Shown here piece after piece: positions 1-10,360 of a DNA stretch of 64,000 nt (positions within the stretch are counted from its first letter, which is position 1; every line of letters starts with the position of its first letter). The position numbers were made by a program, and so were the translations under genes. Source of the stretch: Eulemur rufifrons (lineage: Eukaryota > Chordata > Mammalia > Primates > Lemuridae); the NCBI RefSeq assembly GCF_041146395.1, contig NC_090984.1:126794280-126858279 (forward strand), given 5' to 3'. Below the pieces are notes generated by a model, which was given only the letters and a program-made list of their open reading frames with translations, ran no database searches and was not told the origin of the DNA.

Positions 1-112
1 GGTGGGGTCTTGCTCTTGCTCAGGCTGGTCTCGAACTCCTGAGCTCAAACGATCCGCCCACTTCGGCCTCCCAGAGTGCCAGGGTTACAGGCGTGAGCCA
101 CCGCGCCCGGCC
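1..112 (-). mobile_element. Alu SINE, 5' end only (cut by window start)
   Basis: The reverse complement reads as the start of an Alu left monomer: GGCCGGGCGCGGTGGCTC begins at about base 112 and runs leftward. It ends exactly where retroviral gag sequence resumes with TGCTCAGAAGATTTA. The complete Alu at 52625-52974 is flanked by that 15-mer on both sides, as its target-site duplication. This is therefore the same insertion in a duplicated provirus, with the rest lying before base 1. Confidence 0.9.
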
Positions 113-341
113 TGCTCAGAAGATTTATAACAACAGAAAACATCCTGGGACTGTGCAGTCTAAAAGGATGGTCAAAATTCCTGTATCCGCTATAGTGAAA
201 CAAGAAAGATATAAAACTGAAAAAGGCAAGAGGCCCAAAAGACCAGAGGGGGATGCTAGGAGGAGGAAGACCAGCCTAAGCCATGACCAGTGTGCCTACT
301 GCAAAAAGCATGGGCACTGGAAAAACGAATGTCGTCACTGA
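113..341 (+). pseudogene. gag nucleocapsid remnant, provirus copy 1
   Basis: An open stretch ends at the TGA at 339-341. Near its end is one CX2CX4HX4C zinc knuckle (CAYC...H...C), preceded by a very Lys/Arg-rich segment. Both are typical of gammaretroviral nucleocapsid, which binds the RNA genome. The upstream gag sequence is separated by the Alu and lies outside the window. In related viruses a stop at this position separates gag from pol. Confidence 0.8.
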
Positions 342-344
342 AAG

Positions 345-2690
345 CAGGAGGTGGCTAAGCCTGTGCCGGTCCTCATGGAGGACACAGACTGACGGGGCCG
401 GGACTCCATTCTGATAAGCCCCCAGGAGCCCAAGGTAACTCTGAATGTGGGGGACAAACCTATAGAGTTTCTGATAAACACCAGTTCCACCAAGGATCAA
501 GCCCCTTATAAAAGGGCTACTGAGGACCTGCTAACAGAATTAGCTCAGTTGGGCTACCGTGTTCTGGCTAAAAAGGCTCAGCTTTATAGCCAGACAGCAA
601 CCTACCTAGGATACCAACTAAAGAAAGGCAAACAGACCCTCCCCACCTGTAGAATTAAAGCTGTCCTGAAGATCCCACAGCCCCAAACTAAGAGACAATT
701 ATGAGAGTTCCTGGGGGCAGTGGGGTACTGCAGACTCTGGGTCCCCGAGTTTGCTAAGATAATAAACCCCGGTATGCCGGCATAGGGGGAAAGAGAGATG
801 CTCTGGTCTGGACTGAAAACGAGGCTAAAGCCTTCAAGAGCCTCAAACCGGCACTTGTGAGTGCCGCTGCGCTGGCCTTGCCCGGTCTGACCGAGCCTTT
901 CCAGTTATATGTTGCTGAAACCGAGGGATGGCTAAAGGGGTCCTAACTCAAAAACTAGCGCCCTGGAACAGACCGGGTGCACACCTGTCTAAAAGGCTGG
1001 AGCCTGTAGCATCTGGCTGGCCAGGCTGCTTGTGGGCCATTGCTGCGACTGCCGTCTTGGCAAATGAAGCCTCCAAGCTCATTTTGGGGCAAGACTCATA
1101 TATAATTATGCCCCACACTCAGTGGAGGCTCTACTAAAAAGCCCCCCTGAGAGGTGGCTTTCAAACTCCCGCATAACCCAAGATCAGGTGCTGTTGCTAC
1201 ACCCCCCAGAATCCGGTTCCCAAAGACAGCCTCCCTCAGCCCTGCCACCCTGCTTCCGGAAGATGAGCCGTCGGAGCCACTCCATGACTGTCTCAAAACT
1301 CTCCAGTCTGTCACCAACCTGAGAGCTGGCCTCACTGACCGCCCGTGGCCGGACCCCAATGAAGAATTATACACAGATGGGAGAGCTACGTCTCAGAAGG
1401 AGCCAGGTGTGCAGGGGCGGCTGTCGTGACTGCAGGCCGGGTTACCCGGGCACAGGCTCTCGGACAGGGAACCTCAGCCCAGAAGGCTGAACTCATAGCC
1501 CTGACCCAGCCCCCAGGACGGGGCAGAGCCTTTGCAACGGCACAGGTACGTGGGACACTTCACCAAAAGTGCAGACTGACTCCCCGGTGGCGATAGACAG
1601 TGCTTTCAGCGACGTGACAGCAAGAAAAGTCACACAAAAACCAGTGGGGACTCTCCTAACTCTCCCTGTTCTGCCAGAACGGCTCCTGGCAAACTCCGCA
1701 AACTGCACCAAAGAGAAAGTTAAATTAAGCAAAGCCCTGAAGACTAAAACTGATTCAGGAGGTTGGAAAATCCTCCCGGACAGTAGAGTCTTAGTCCCTA
1801 AACACCTAGGACGAGAGCTAATCAAGGAAATGCATCAGAACGCCCGCCTTGGCAGCACCAAGTTGACCAAACTTCTCCAGAGGGACTACTGCACTCCCCG
1901 GCCACCTCAGATGGCCCAGCAGGTAACAACGAGATGTCTCACCTGCGCACAAGTCAATTCAGATAAAAGGACTAATTCCCACCCCCCCTTTTGGACCAGG
2001 TTAAGGTGACAACCCCGGGGGAACAGTGAAAAGTGGACTTTACAAAAGTGAAACTAGACAAATACAGATATCACTACCTGCTTATATTTATTCTTTCTCT
2101 AGATGGGTGAAAACTATTCCTATGAAGTCAGAGACAACACAGGTAGTTTCAAAAAAGTTAGTGACTGAAATTGTTCCCCAATTTGGCCTCCCACTTGCAC
2201 TGGGGTCCAACCATGGCCCGGCGTTCATTGCCCAAACGACTCAATTATTAAATTGCACTGTGCTTATAGGCCTCAGAGTTCAGGACGGATAAAAAGGATA
2301 AATAAAACTTTAAAAAACATTAAACAAATTAAAGCTGGAGCCTGGCGCAGACTGAGTAAGCCTCCTCCCCTTTGCCCTACTAAAAACCAGATACACTCCG
2401 TATGTCAAAAGCACAACCCTATGTAAAATCATGTTCAGCCGACTAACCCCACTCCCGAGAAAGCTCTATTTCAGGTACAGCCTGGAGACCTCGTCTGGAT
2501 AAGAAAACTTCTGCCTGCGAGGTTAGAGGCCGGGTGGACTGGACCCCTGCCAGTGACCCTCACAACACCAACAGCCGTGAGGGTTGCCAGAAAGCGCCAC
2601 TGGATCCATCACATGTGGATCAAAAGGCGACCCCAGATCAACTCCCTGAGAAATGGATGCCCGGCCCACCGAGGACCCACTAAAGATAAG
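345..2690 (+). pseudogene. pro-pol remnant (protease/RT fusion, RNase H, integrase), provirus copy 1
   Basis: Protease-like sequence at about 380-500 reaches the active-site region, but the expected Asp-Thr-Gly reads Asn-Thr-Ser. It then jumps straight into the RT thumb/connection region (about 505-760), so the polymerase catalytic core is absent. RNase H-like sequence follows at about 840-1500, with stops at 705 and 1135. Integrase-like sequence occupies about 1600-2640: an HHCC-type zinc region, then a core in which one catalytic Asp reads Asn (near 2209). Multiple frameshifts and stops make it non-coding. The gene order is the normal retroviral order. Confidence 0.78.
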
Positions 2691-3384
2691 ACTTTCCAGA
2701 GTCTCCTCTGGTTCCTCCCAGTTATCTGTTTTAATCCAGCAGACGACACCCCCCCCCCATCAGCCTATAAACTACACTTAGGTGCTTACAAAGACAATAA
2801 ATGACACTGTCATAATTAGACAGACCCGGAGAGCCTCAGCAAAGGCTGGGCTAGAGCCTGTCCAAGCTCCCGCCCCTCTGCTGCCTCTGAAGACATGTCT
2901 CTGAGTGGCCTCCTCCCCCTCTTCCTGGGCTGGGAGACAAGACTGCCTTTAAACTCAAAATTCCACTCTGTACTTAAAAGATAAATCCTTAGACATAAGC
3001 TAAACACCTTATTTACTTAAAACATTTATATGAAGGACAGGGTGATACAGATAGCCAAAAAAATGTAAAAATAGATGGTTTGCAAGATAATTTTTGACAC
3101 TATGTATTGATGTATATTACAGTACTATAAACATCAAAAAAGAGGGGGATAAGTTTAAAAGCACTTGTCATCTCTAGCATTCCTAATCCCCGTGGACGAC
3201 AACACTTTTGTCAGCCATAACAAAACCGGTTATTCCCATTCTGCTGACACTGCTCCTTGGCCCCTGGCTCATAAACAGCCTCATTTCTTATGTTAAACAA
3301 AGAGTTCAAGCTGTCAAATTTATGGTCCTCCAAACCCACTATCAACGTGTCTCTGATGTTAATACCAAAGAATCAATGATTTGA
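2691..3384 (+). pseudogene. env remnant, provirus copy 1
   Basis: The start of env overlaps the end of integrase, with a short hydrophobic signal-like stretch at about 2700-2740. Some 400 bases follow with no recognisable env sequence. The last part (about 3200-3384) reads as the membrane-spanning and cytoplasmic end of a transmembrane subunit, finishing at TGA 3382-3384. The surface subunit and fusion region are missing. The assignment rests on the hydrophobic span followed by a short basic tail directly before the polypurine tract and LTR. Confidence 0.6.
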
Positions 3385-3408
3385 TTCCTCCTCAAAACCA
3401 GTGGGGAA

Positions 3409-3870
3409 TGTTACAGTCTGAGTTTCACACCGAAAAGTCACTAATCTGCCATTCTGCTTCTGTAAACCTGCTTGCTCCTGCTTACTGAAGACAGTACACT
3501 CAACACAGAAATCCCTAAGTGACTATAACACCCATGTTCTGCGTAAAATGATTCCAGCCCCACGTTTTGCATGAAGCGATTACAACACTCATGTTTTGCA
3601 TGAACAAAATATGGCCCAGATCCTGTCACACCAAAGATAAGAAAATGATGTAATGCTCACTCAAGGCTTTTTGTACACGTGCTTGCTCAATCTTAGTAAT
3701 TTTCCACCCACAAACTTACAATATAAAAACTTTCCGTTTCAAAGGCTGCCTGCTGCTCTCTGTGCCGCCTTTGGTGGTGCAGAGAGTAGTCCCTGGCCAG
3801 CTAATAGAGACTCCTGATTTGGCTCAATTCGGTCTTTAGGTGGTCATTTCTCAAGTCTCAGACCATAACA
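3409..3870 (+). repeat. 3' LTR, provirus copy 1
   Basis: The LTR begins TGTTA right after a purine-rich tract (AGTGGGGAA) and ends TAACA, giving the TG...CA ends and inverted termini of a retroviral LTR, 462 bp long. A TATA-like ATATAAAA lies at 3721-3728. No matching 5' LTR is visible. Copies at 24237-24698 and 56270-56730 align end to end. Confidence 0.85.
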
Positions 3871-5420
3871 AGTCTATCTGAGCAAGAGAACGTAGGGAGC
3901 CCAGACACAGGGGGACAAAACCGAGGTCTCCAGAGGAACTTGGACCCTCTGGCAGCTACATGCTCAGCGCCCCTCTCTCATCATCCTCACACTCATTTCT
4001 TTCTCATCCTTTGTGGTATTTGCAAAGTTTCTCTTCCCCCCATGGAAATATTCAGCATTTCCTTGGGAATCCCTTGGGCTAATCCAGGATACAGATCCAG
4101 GGAGACCCAGGTCTCTCCTGCAGCGCCCTGGGCTTGGGCAGGTGCAGGGGTGACTAGGAAGTGCCTCGGCCCCTGTGTCGGATGCAAGGCCTGGGGCCCA
4201 GGAGGAGGGCAGGAAGGGGAGATGAACATTGGGCTGGGCACACGAGGATGGTCAATGCCACCTTCCTTGCTGGTGAGGAGGGAGCCCCGGGGAAGCCTGG
4301 CCTCCCTCACAGGGCAGGAGCCACACTCACCCGGCTGCTGCCCACCCAGGAGCTGACCCGGCTCAGCAGCACCACCTGAGCTGGCCGACAGCTCCTGCTC
4401 TGAATTATCAGGGCCTCACTCCCCTCAGTTGTGGGTTCCCAGGGGGCTCCCAGCCCCCGCTCACACCCCTACTGGTCTCCACAGTGTCCTGGGCAGCAGT
4501 GAACTGAGGACACCCATCGTCCCTGCACCTTCATGGCCTCTGTGGTTGGCACCAGGGAGTCCCTGGGCACAGCCTGTGTTTGGGGCCAAACACAGCCCCC
4601 TGCTCTGGGCAGGAGGCACCGGGAAGTCACATTGCAAAGGGCCCTGCTATGGCATGGAGGACCAAGGTCCATGGAACAATCACCCGTGTCCTCCCCAGGC
4701 CACCTGCAGCCCCTGCTCACCTCAGCAGAGACACTGGGTCCATGTGCAGCGTCAACTGCAGCCAGGACCAGGAAGCAGACGTGTCTCCTCCACTGTGGTT
4801 TTCAAGTGCGGCTCTTCTGTTCCTGGACTTGAGAAGTAAAAAGCAAAAGACAGTCACCCCGTGGATCCCCCCTGCCCAGATGGGACAGGGACATGGCCCA
4901 CAATAGATGCCCCATGGGGGAAGCAGCAGGTGGTGGCCCATCCCAGGCCCTGGTCCTCAGGGACTCGGACCTTCCCAGCTGTCCCTCCTGAGTCCCCTCT
5001 TCCAAGATCAGTTCTTGCTTCTCCACCTGGGGAGATGCCCCATCCAGGTCCCCAGGGCCCTGCCCTCAGGCTCCTGGCTGTGCCCCTGAGAGGGGGCCTG
5101 CTGGGCTGCAGGGCCAGGGTGGCCCTCCCCACAGTCCGGGCAGCTCGGTGTTGGCTGCATTGACTGCACATGGCTCTGCCGGGTGTGGCCCTCCAGGGGC
5201 AACCCTGGCCCCACCCAGGGGCATCTGCAGGGTCCCTCTAGCTGGGAGAATAGGCAAACCCACAGCGTGGGCAGGTCCATTTCTCCCGTTGTGAGGTGTT
5301 TGCTGTTGTCTGTCTGACAAGGGGACATACCCAGGCCCAGGGTCAGTGTGTGGGCTCGGCCCATGTGCCACATGCAGGGAAGAAGGGAAGTACCACTCCG
5401 GCTGCTGTGAACGCGGGCCA

Positions 5421-5484
5421 CAGTGTGTGAGTGTGTGTGTGTGAGCGTGTGTGTGAGTGTGTGTGTGAGTGTGTGTGCGTTTGT
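5421..5484. repeat. (TG)n microsatellite, unit 1
   Basis: An imperfect TG run interrupted by GAGTG and GAGCG. The same site is longer in unit 2 (26243-26389) and unit 3 (58281-58434). Confidence 0.9.
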
Positions 5485-5872
5485 GCCCTGCAGGATCAGT
5501 AGTTGTGTGGCTGGCTCTGAGCCAGGCCCATGAGCTGTGGGTTAAAGTGACATTTAACCAGAAGAACTTCAAGGACATACGAGGCTCCTGCCAAGCCCCG
5601 AGGGTTTCTGCACCACTGTGGGTGTGGCCGGGCCACGGCCTGTGGAGCTCCAGGGAAGGGGCTCCCCGAGGCTCTCACAGAATCCTTGCTTGGGGCCTCC
5701 CTGCAGAGCTCCCTGGGTTTAGAAAGGCCAGTTCACCCTTTCCAGTCAAAAGCACATGCTGTCAGTGAAGGAGCATGTGACCTGGGGCACAGCCAGGTCA
5801 CCCTGGGCTGGGGACACTGGGAGGAAGATGCTCTGTGAGTCCAGAGGGAACCTCCACTGCCAGAGGGGCTGG

Positions 5873-5886
5873 GCTGCAGGGGGCGC
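5873..5886 (+). promoter_or_regulatory. CTCF-like motif upstream of VH1, unit 1
   Basis: GCTGCAGGGGGCGC matches the AGRKGGCRS core of the CTCF consensus. It points toward the VH1 gene whose ATG lies 655 bp downstream. It is conserved in all three units. Confidence 0.5.
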
Positions 5887-6416
5887 TCAGGAGCACCCAG
5901 CACAGGCTGCCGCCAGCAGCAGGCTCAGAGGAGGCTGGGAGGGGTTCCTCCTGGGGACTGGCTCTTCCTTTTTTAAAAAACCAAAAATAAGAATTTTATA
6001 TGACATGTTATTCCTCCTCAGCTGTGTTTAAGTAACACAATATTTTAATGAAAGCCACATTTACAAAGGGTCTCTAGCCCTCCTGCATGTGCTAAGAGTA
6101 AGCAGCTGGGGGCAAGGGAACATTTTTATATACAAATGGGCAGAAAATTTCAGGGAACTCACGGATCCAAAGGACAAGACCTTTGGGTATAAAATGGCAC
6201 AGATGGTCCCAGGGCTCTCCGTGCATTTCCCACGTGGGTTCACAGTGAAGAACGTGTATTTGGCGGCTTGTCCCTAAGGGGGAGGACCTCTGTGCACATG
6301 GAATCAAGGGGGTTGCAGGGACACCTGTCCTCAGCGTCACCCTGTTGCGTGGCCCCCGCATCATCTCGGTTCTCTTTCTCACACTGGGGCAGGTCTAGGG
6401 CTATAAAACGTCCTGC

Positions 6417-6433
6417 CTCATGAATATGCAAAT
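6417..6433 (+). promoter_or_regulatory. VH1 promoter: heptamer plus octamer
   Basis: CTCATGA (6417-6423) is followed by ATGCAAAT (6426-6433), the heptamer/octamer pair of VH promoters bound by Oct factors with OCA-B in B cells. It lies 108 bp before the leader ATG. Confidence 0.9.
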
Positions 6434-6540
6434 GGCCTGAGGTCTGCTGGGGTACATACAGCTATGCCTGCGCCCCGAGAGCGTCACCCCACCACCACGT
6501 CCCTGCTCTGGAGAAGCCCCTGGCAGCTCAGCTCCTCACT

Positions 6541-6975
6541 ATGGACTGGACCTGGAGGATCCTCTTCCTGGTGGCCGCAGCGACAGGTGAGGGGCTCCCC
6601 AGTCCCAGGGTGAGGAGGGGCCCGTACCCAGCCAGGGGGACTCACCCAGTCCTGTCTCCTCTGCACAGGCGCCCGCTCCCAGGTCCAGCTGGTGCAGTCG
6701 GGTGCTGAGGTGAGGCCACCTGGGGCCTCCGTGAAGGTGTCCTGCAAGGCTTCCGGATACACCTTCACCAGCTACTACATGCACTGGGTGCGACAGACCC
6801 CTGGACAAGGGCTGGAGTGGATGGGACGTTTTGACCCTGAAGATGGTTCCACAAACTATGCACAGAAGTTCCAGGGCCAAGTCACCATGACCAGGGACAC
6901 GTCCACCAGCACAGCCTTCATGGAGCTGAGCAGTCTGCGACCCGAGGACACGGCCGTGTATTACTGGGCGAGAGA
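6541..6975 (+). CDS. IGHV1-like V gene, open frame but Cys104 replaced by Trp
   Basis: The leader exon is 6541-6586 ([15 protein letters not shown]), followed by a GT...AG intron at 6587-6668. The second exon carries 11 nt of leader and the V region at 6680-6975. The frame opens [11 protein letters not shown] and includes [14 protein letters not shown], as in the human VH1-46/1-2 group. CDR2 reads [17 protein letters not shown], with the FDPEDG element known from human VH1-24. The framework ends [11 protein letters not shown]: codon TGG replaces TGT, so the second cysteine of the Ig-fold disulphide is lost. The promoter, splice sites and RSS are intact, so it could rearrange, but the domain should fold poorly. 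The VH1 copies at 27434 and 59489 keep this cysteine. Confidence 0.9.
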
Positions 6976-7013
6976 CACAGTGTGACAACCCACATCCTGA
7001 GGGGTCGGAAACC
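6976..7013 (+). promoter_or_regulatory. V-RSS of VH1 gene, unit 1
   Basis: The heptamer CACAGTG (6976-6982) is consensus. The nonamer is best read as TCGGAAACC at 7005-7013, giving a 22-bp spacer; shifting by one gives 23 bp with CGGAAACCC. The other two VH1 copies have TCAGAAACC at the same place. Confidence 0.85.
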
Positions 7014-9979
7014 CTGAGGGAGACGCAGCTGTGCTGGGGATGAGAAAGTGATGAGGGACATTAGATTGAAATGTTTCCCAATATGCGTTAGTTAGTTGAG
7101 GAAAAGGAATATGTGACATGTGTATGCAGTCTAATTACATTGCAAAGATTTCATTCAGTTGTCACCGTATCAACGGAGCTTAGAGAACTATGGAAGATTC
7201 AAGCTAATAAAGCCAGTACAAGCATTTCCATTAAGTTATTAACGTCAACATGAGTTTTCACATCAGTTGGGTAAATAAATTGGAGTAAGAATTCTAAATC
7301 ACAAGGTACATGCCTTTTAACACATAAGAAATGGCCAAAATGTCTCCCAAAATGTCTTTCTTATTTCTTGTAAATGAAATTTATTTTACGGTGGTTTTAA
7401 GTTCACAGTACCATCGAGAGAAGGTCCAGAGAGTTCCCGTTCACTCCCGGCCTGCGCCTGCGTGAACTTCCTCGGTGTGGACACACCGTGACAGGTTCAT
7501 CAATAGGTTGCAATGGACGAACCTACGTTGAAACGTCGTCATTACCCAAAATCCACAGCTTGAGTTTGGTGTCGCCGTTGGTGCCGTCCCTTCTGTGGGT
7601 TCTGGCCAATTGATACAGACATGCATCTATTATTCTGGTGCCATAACTTGCCGACTCATTTGTGGAATTCCAAGGGAGGCAAACGATGGTGCCTGGGAAA
7701 AGAGGCCACTCTAGGGAGGGTGGAAGCGGACAGTGGGTCAGGAACCGAGCCTGCCCTCGGGAAGGCCCGCAGTGGGTCCCGCGTGCTGTGCTGGCCTTTG
7801 CCCTCCTCAGAGGTGAAGGCGCCTCTCATGTCCTCTGCGGAGCAGGGAGAACCCCCGAGGCATCCCCACCCGCCTGTGTTGCTGTGCCCTCAGGGGTGGC
7901 CCTCATGACTGCCTGCCCCATCCTAGCGCCCGCTGAGGAGGGCAGGGCACGGACTCTCTCCCCCAACACAGTGGCATCAGGGCATTGGTGGCAGGAGGGT
8001 ATTCCGATTAGGAATTACGAGACAGTGAGGGACAACAATTCAGTTGGCTGTTCTCAGGTGTCGAGAACATTCAGGTGTAGGTTTGAGACCTTCCTTTGCT
8101 TTTGGCTTTAAGTAATTTACGGAAGTTGGGTAGTGGATCACTTTCATCTATTAGAGTGTATTGGAACTTCAATAACTTTTGTGCAAACTTTTATATCACG
8201 TCTATGGAAATTTTAGCCTGCTCAATAGAAAATAAGATATAAAGGTATTTTTCTGGGTTTATCATCCAATATCATAGAATAGTCAATGGTACAAACCAGA
8301 CAGATACGTTTGATTAAGGTTACAGAAGTATCTGCTGTGCATGAGACGTTATAATCACTTTGGTAGAGTCTCTTTAACTTGAAAGTGCCTTATTTAAAAG
8401 TAGCAAGGAACGTTATTCGGCTGAGGCTCATGTATTACAAGGAATAGCTGAGAGTTTGGGAAAATCTGTGTCACTCTTGACACCCAATACCTTGGAGCCC
8501 CGGTGAGCAGAGTTTCGCCGGCAGAGCAGCAAGGCGTCCCCCAGGTACTGACGGGTGTCGGCCTTGTCACCGTCCACGCACCCTGAACACTTCCGGGTAG
8601 GGAGGGGATCGGGCACTTCTTCTCTTCAGAGCATTGTTGCTGATCGCACACGAAGGGACCTACTGCTGTCAATGTTCTTGGTCACTGCTGTGCCATCTTT
8701 TGTTCCGCTGTCTCTTCTGCTCACGGCATCCGCGGCTGCTTCCAGGACAGGCCCTGGAGAGGGGGGCCGCCCGGCTCCGCGGTCTGTGGGCCACGGGCTT
8801 CACATCCTGCATCATTTTTCTCTGACAGCATTTCAGCATGTCCTGTGGCTGTTTTAGACCAGGCAGAGAGGCGACTTCACATTCTATTTCTGTTGTCAAT
8901 ACAGGTCTGAAATTTCCCATTTGACGTCACTGGTGAAATGCAATAAAATCGGGAAAGTTGTTACATCAGAAACTTCGTAAACTCCTGATTTGTGTCAGGA
9001 GTTGATTCCTGCCCCGTCCCCCGATCTTCTGCAGTCTGCGTGGTGGCCACTTCTCGTTCTGTCTTGTGTTCCTCTTCAGCCGCAGACCCTGCGTGAACAC
9101 ACTGTGTCGAATCCCTGGGAATCGGCTCCACTATTCCAAGGAAATGCCCATAACTTGACTCACATCATATTCTTCCAGTGTTTTCTGCCACTTGTTTCCA
9201 TGTGGGCAGATTCTCCGAGCCCTGTTCTGGGCAGAGCTGCACAGCTGAGGTCCTGCCCTTTCGGGGACACAGCATCCAGCTTCTCCAAGTGACGTCCTCC
9301 CTGGTGCCCTCTGAGGGATGGAATCCCTTCGCAGGCCTGGGCCTGGCCACAGACCTCAGGGAAGGCCTGTGGCGTGTCCAGGACACGCTGACTGTGGAAG
9401 AAGAAAAAGGCCTGGGGAAACTCCTGGGGACGTTGTGGGGAGGGACCCGGCTGTGTCCGGATCTACATAAGAGAAGGAGGGTTCAGGTATGGGCTGGAAG
9501 CAGACGCCATTCAGCCCAGCTGGCCTTTCCCCACGCAACATCCTCTGCAGTCACCTCCTTTTGGATGGAGGGAAGGGCAGGTCAGGCTGTCACGTAACAG
9601 CGGTAACGTAACAATCTCTCAGGGGAGACGGGAACCACGGTACATGGGAGGTTCAGGGAAAGAAAGCAGGAAGGACCCAAACGAGCCAGATCTCAGTCCC
9701 TTCCCTGCGTGAGTACGAAGCTTCCCCATGGGAAGATTTCTCCTCAGTCTCCAGGACAGAATAGATCTGCTAATGGGCTGTGTAAGGTCACGACGCCCTC
9801 CTTAGCCAGGCCGGGGTGTCTGGGGAAGGCAACGCTGTGGTCTGGAGGAAAACGAGATTGCTGTGTCCTCTCCTTGGCCTGCTGCCAGCTGCACAAGGCG
9901 TCTCAGAGGTCAGACGTGCACCAGGTGCCATGGCCACTGCTGCATGTGGCTGGCGGGGACCGAGGTTCCGCGTCCTCAG
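7014..9979. other. VH1-to-VH4 spacer, unit 1
   Basis: No gene is recognised. It is AT-rich to about 8500 and mixed afterwards. It is colinear with units 2 and 3 but lacks their Alu at the TGGAGTAAGAATTCT site (7280-7294). Overlapping frames at 7621-8111 and 9178-9597 recur in the other copies without matching a family I know. Confidence 0.55.
7375..7700. mobile_element. Possible ancient LINE-1 3'-region fragment, unit 1
   Basis: The segment starting ACGGTGGTTTTAAGTTCACAG, with CCAATTGATACAGACATGCA near its end, resembles old mammalian LINE-1 3' sequence as I remember it. Copies lie at 28613-28905 and 60663-60955. Family and orientation are uncertain. Confidence 0.35.
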
Positions 9980-10286
9980 GTGTCGCTTCCAAGGTGCAGC
10001 TGCAGGAGTCGGGCTCAGGGCTGGTGAAGCCATCTCAGACACTCTCCCTGACCTGGGACATCTCTGGACTGTTCATCACACGCTGTGGTTACTGCTGGAG
10101 CTGCATCTGCCAGCCCTGGGGCAAGGCATGGGACTGCGTCAGGGACACATGCTACGTAGGGAGCACAAATTACAACCTGTCCCTCCAGAGCTGAGTTGCC
10201 ACGTCCTGATCAATGTCCAAGATTCAGTTGTCCCTGCAGCTGAGCTCTGTGCCCACGAAGGACAGGGCCGGAGTCACTGTGGGACA
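9980..10286 (+). pseudogene. VH4-like pseudogene, unit 1
   Basis: The V region starts at 9991 as [20 protein letters not shown], which is VH4/clan II type. It is preceded by CTCAG and an 11-nt leader remnant (9980-9990). No ATG leader exon or octamer is recognisable upstream. The first cysteine reads Trp (SLTWDISG), the FR2 Trp reads Cys ([10 protein letters not shown]), and extra cysteines appear in FR2/CDR2. Two in-frame TGA stops follow at 10192-10194 and 10207-10209. FR3 remains recognisable (LQLSSV-like) but lacks the YYC motif. The RSS is still good. Its copy at 31212 shares both stops, so inactivation preceded the duplication. Confidence 0.88.
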
Positions 10287-10325
10287 CACAGTGAGGGGAC
10301 ATCAGTGTGAGCCCAGATACAGACC
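10287..10325 (+). promoter_or_regulatory. V-RSS of VH4 pseudogene, unit 1
   Basis: Heptamer CACAGTG, 23-bp spacer, nonamer ATACAGACC (10317-10325). The nonamer is weaker than the ACACAAACC of the VH3 genes. Confidence 0.8.
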
Positions 10326-10346
10326 TCCCTGCAGGGGCGCTCGTGG

Positions 10347-10360
10347 CCACCAGGGGGCAC
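10347..10360 (+). promoter_or_regulatory. CTCF-like motif after VH4 pseudogene RSS, unit 1
   Basis: CCACCAGGGGGCAC starts 21 bp after the nonamer. It fits the CTCF core with CAC in place of CGC at the end. Confidence 0.65.

Larger units (their letters stand above)
113..3870 (+). mobile_element. Defective gammaretrovirus-like provirus, copy 1
   Basis: An old endogenous retrovirus retains, in order, the end of gag (nucleocapsid), a fused protease/RT remnant, RNase H, integrase, an env remnant and one 3' LTR. The single CCHC knuckle and the pol layout match the gammaretrovirus class. The stretch between protease and the RT connection region is missing, and most of env is gone. Copies near 20600-24698 and 52270-56730 share the same internal deletions, so they are segmental copies of one provirus and not separate insertions. 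It cannot encode a working virus. Confidence 0.85.
3871..6410. other. LTR-to-VH1 spacer, unit 1
   Basis: This is GC-rich non-coding sequence present in all three units (also 24699-27300 and 56731-59360). Open frames here lie on both strands, shift between copies and match no family I recognise; GC richness explains them. It holds a TG microsatellite and one CTCF-like motif, listed separately. Confidence 0.6.

Noticed and set aside
9816..10310. 164-codon frame across the VH4 pseudogene
   Set aside because: Read in a different frame from the V region and unrelated to Ig sequence; a by-product of GC-rich sequence.
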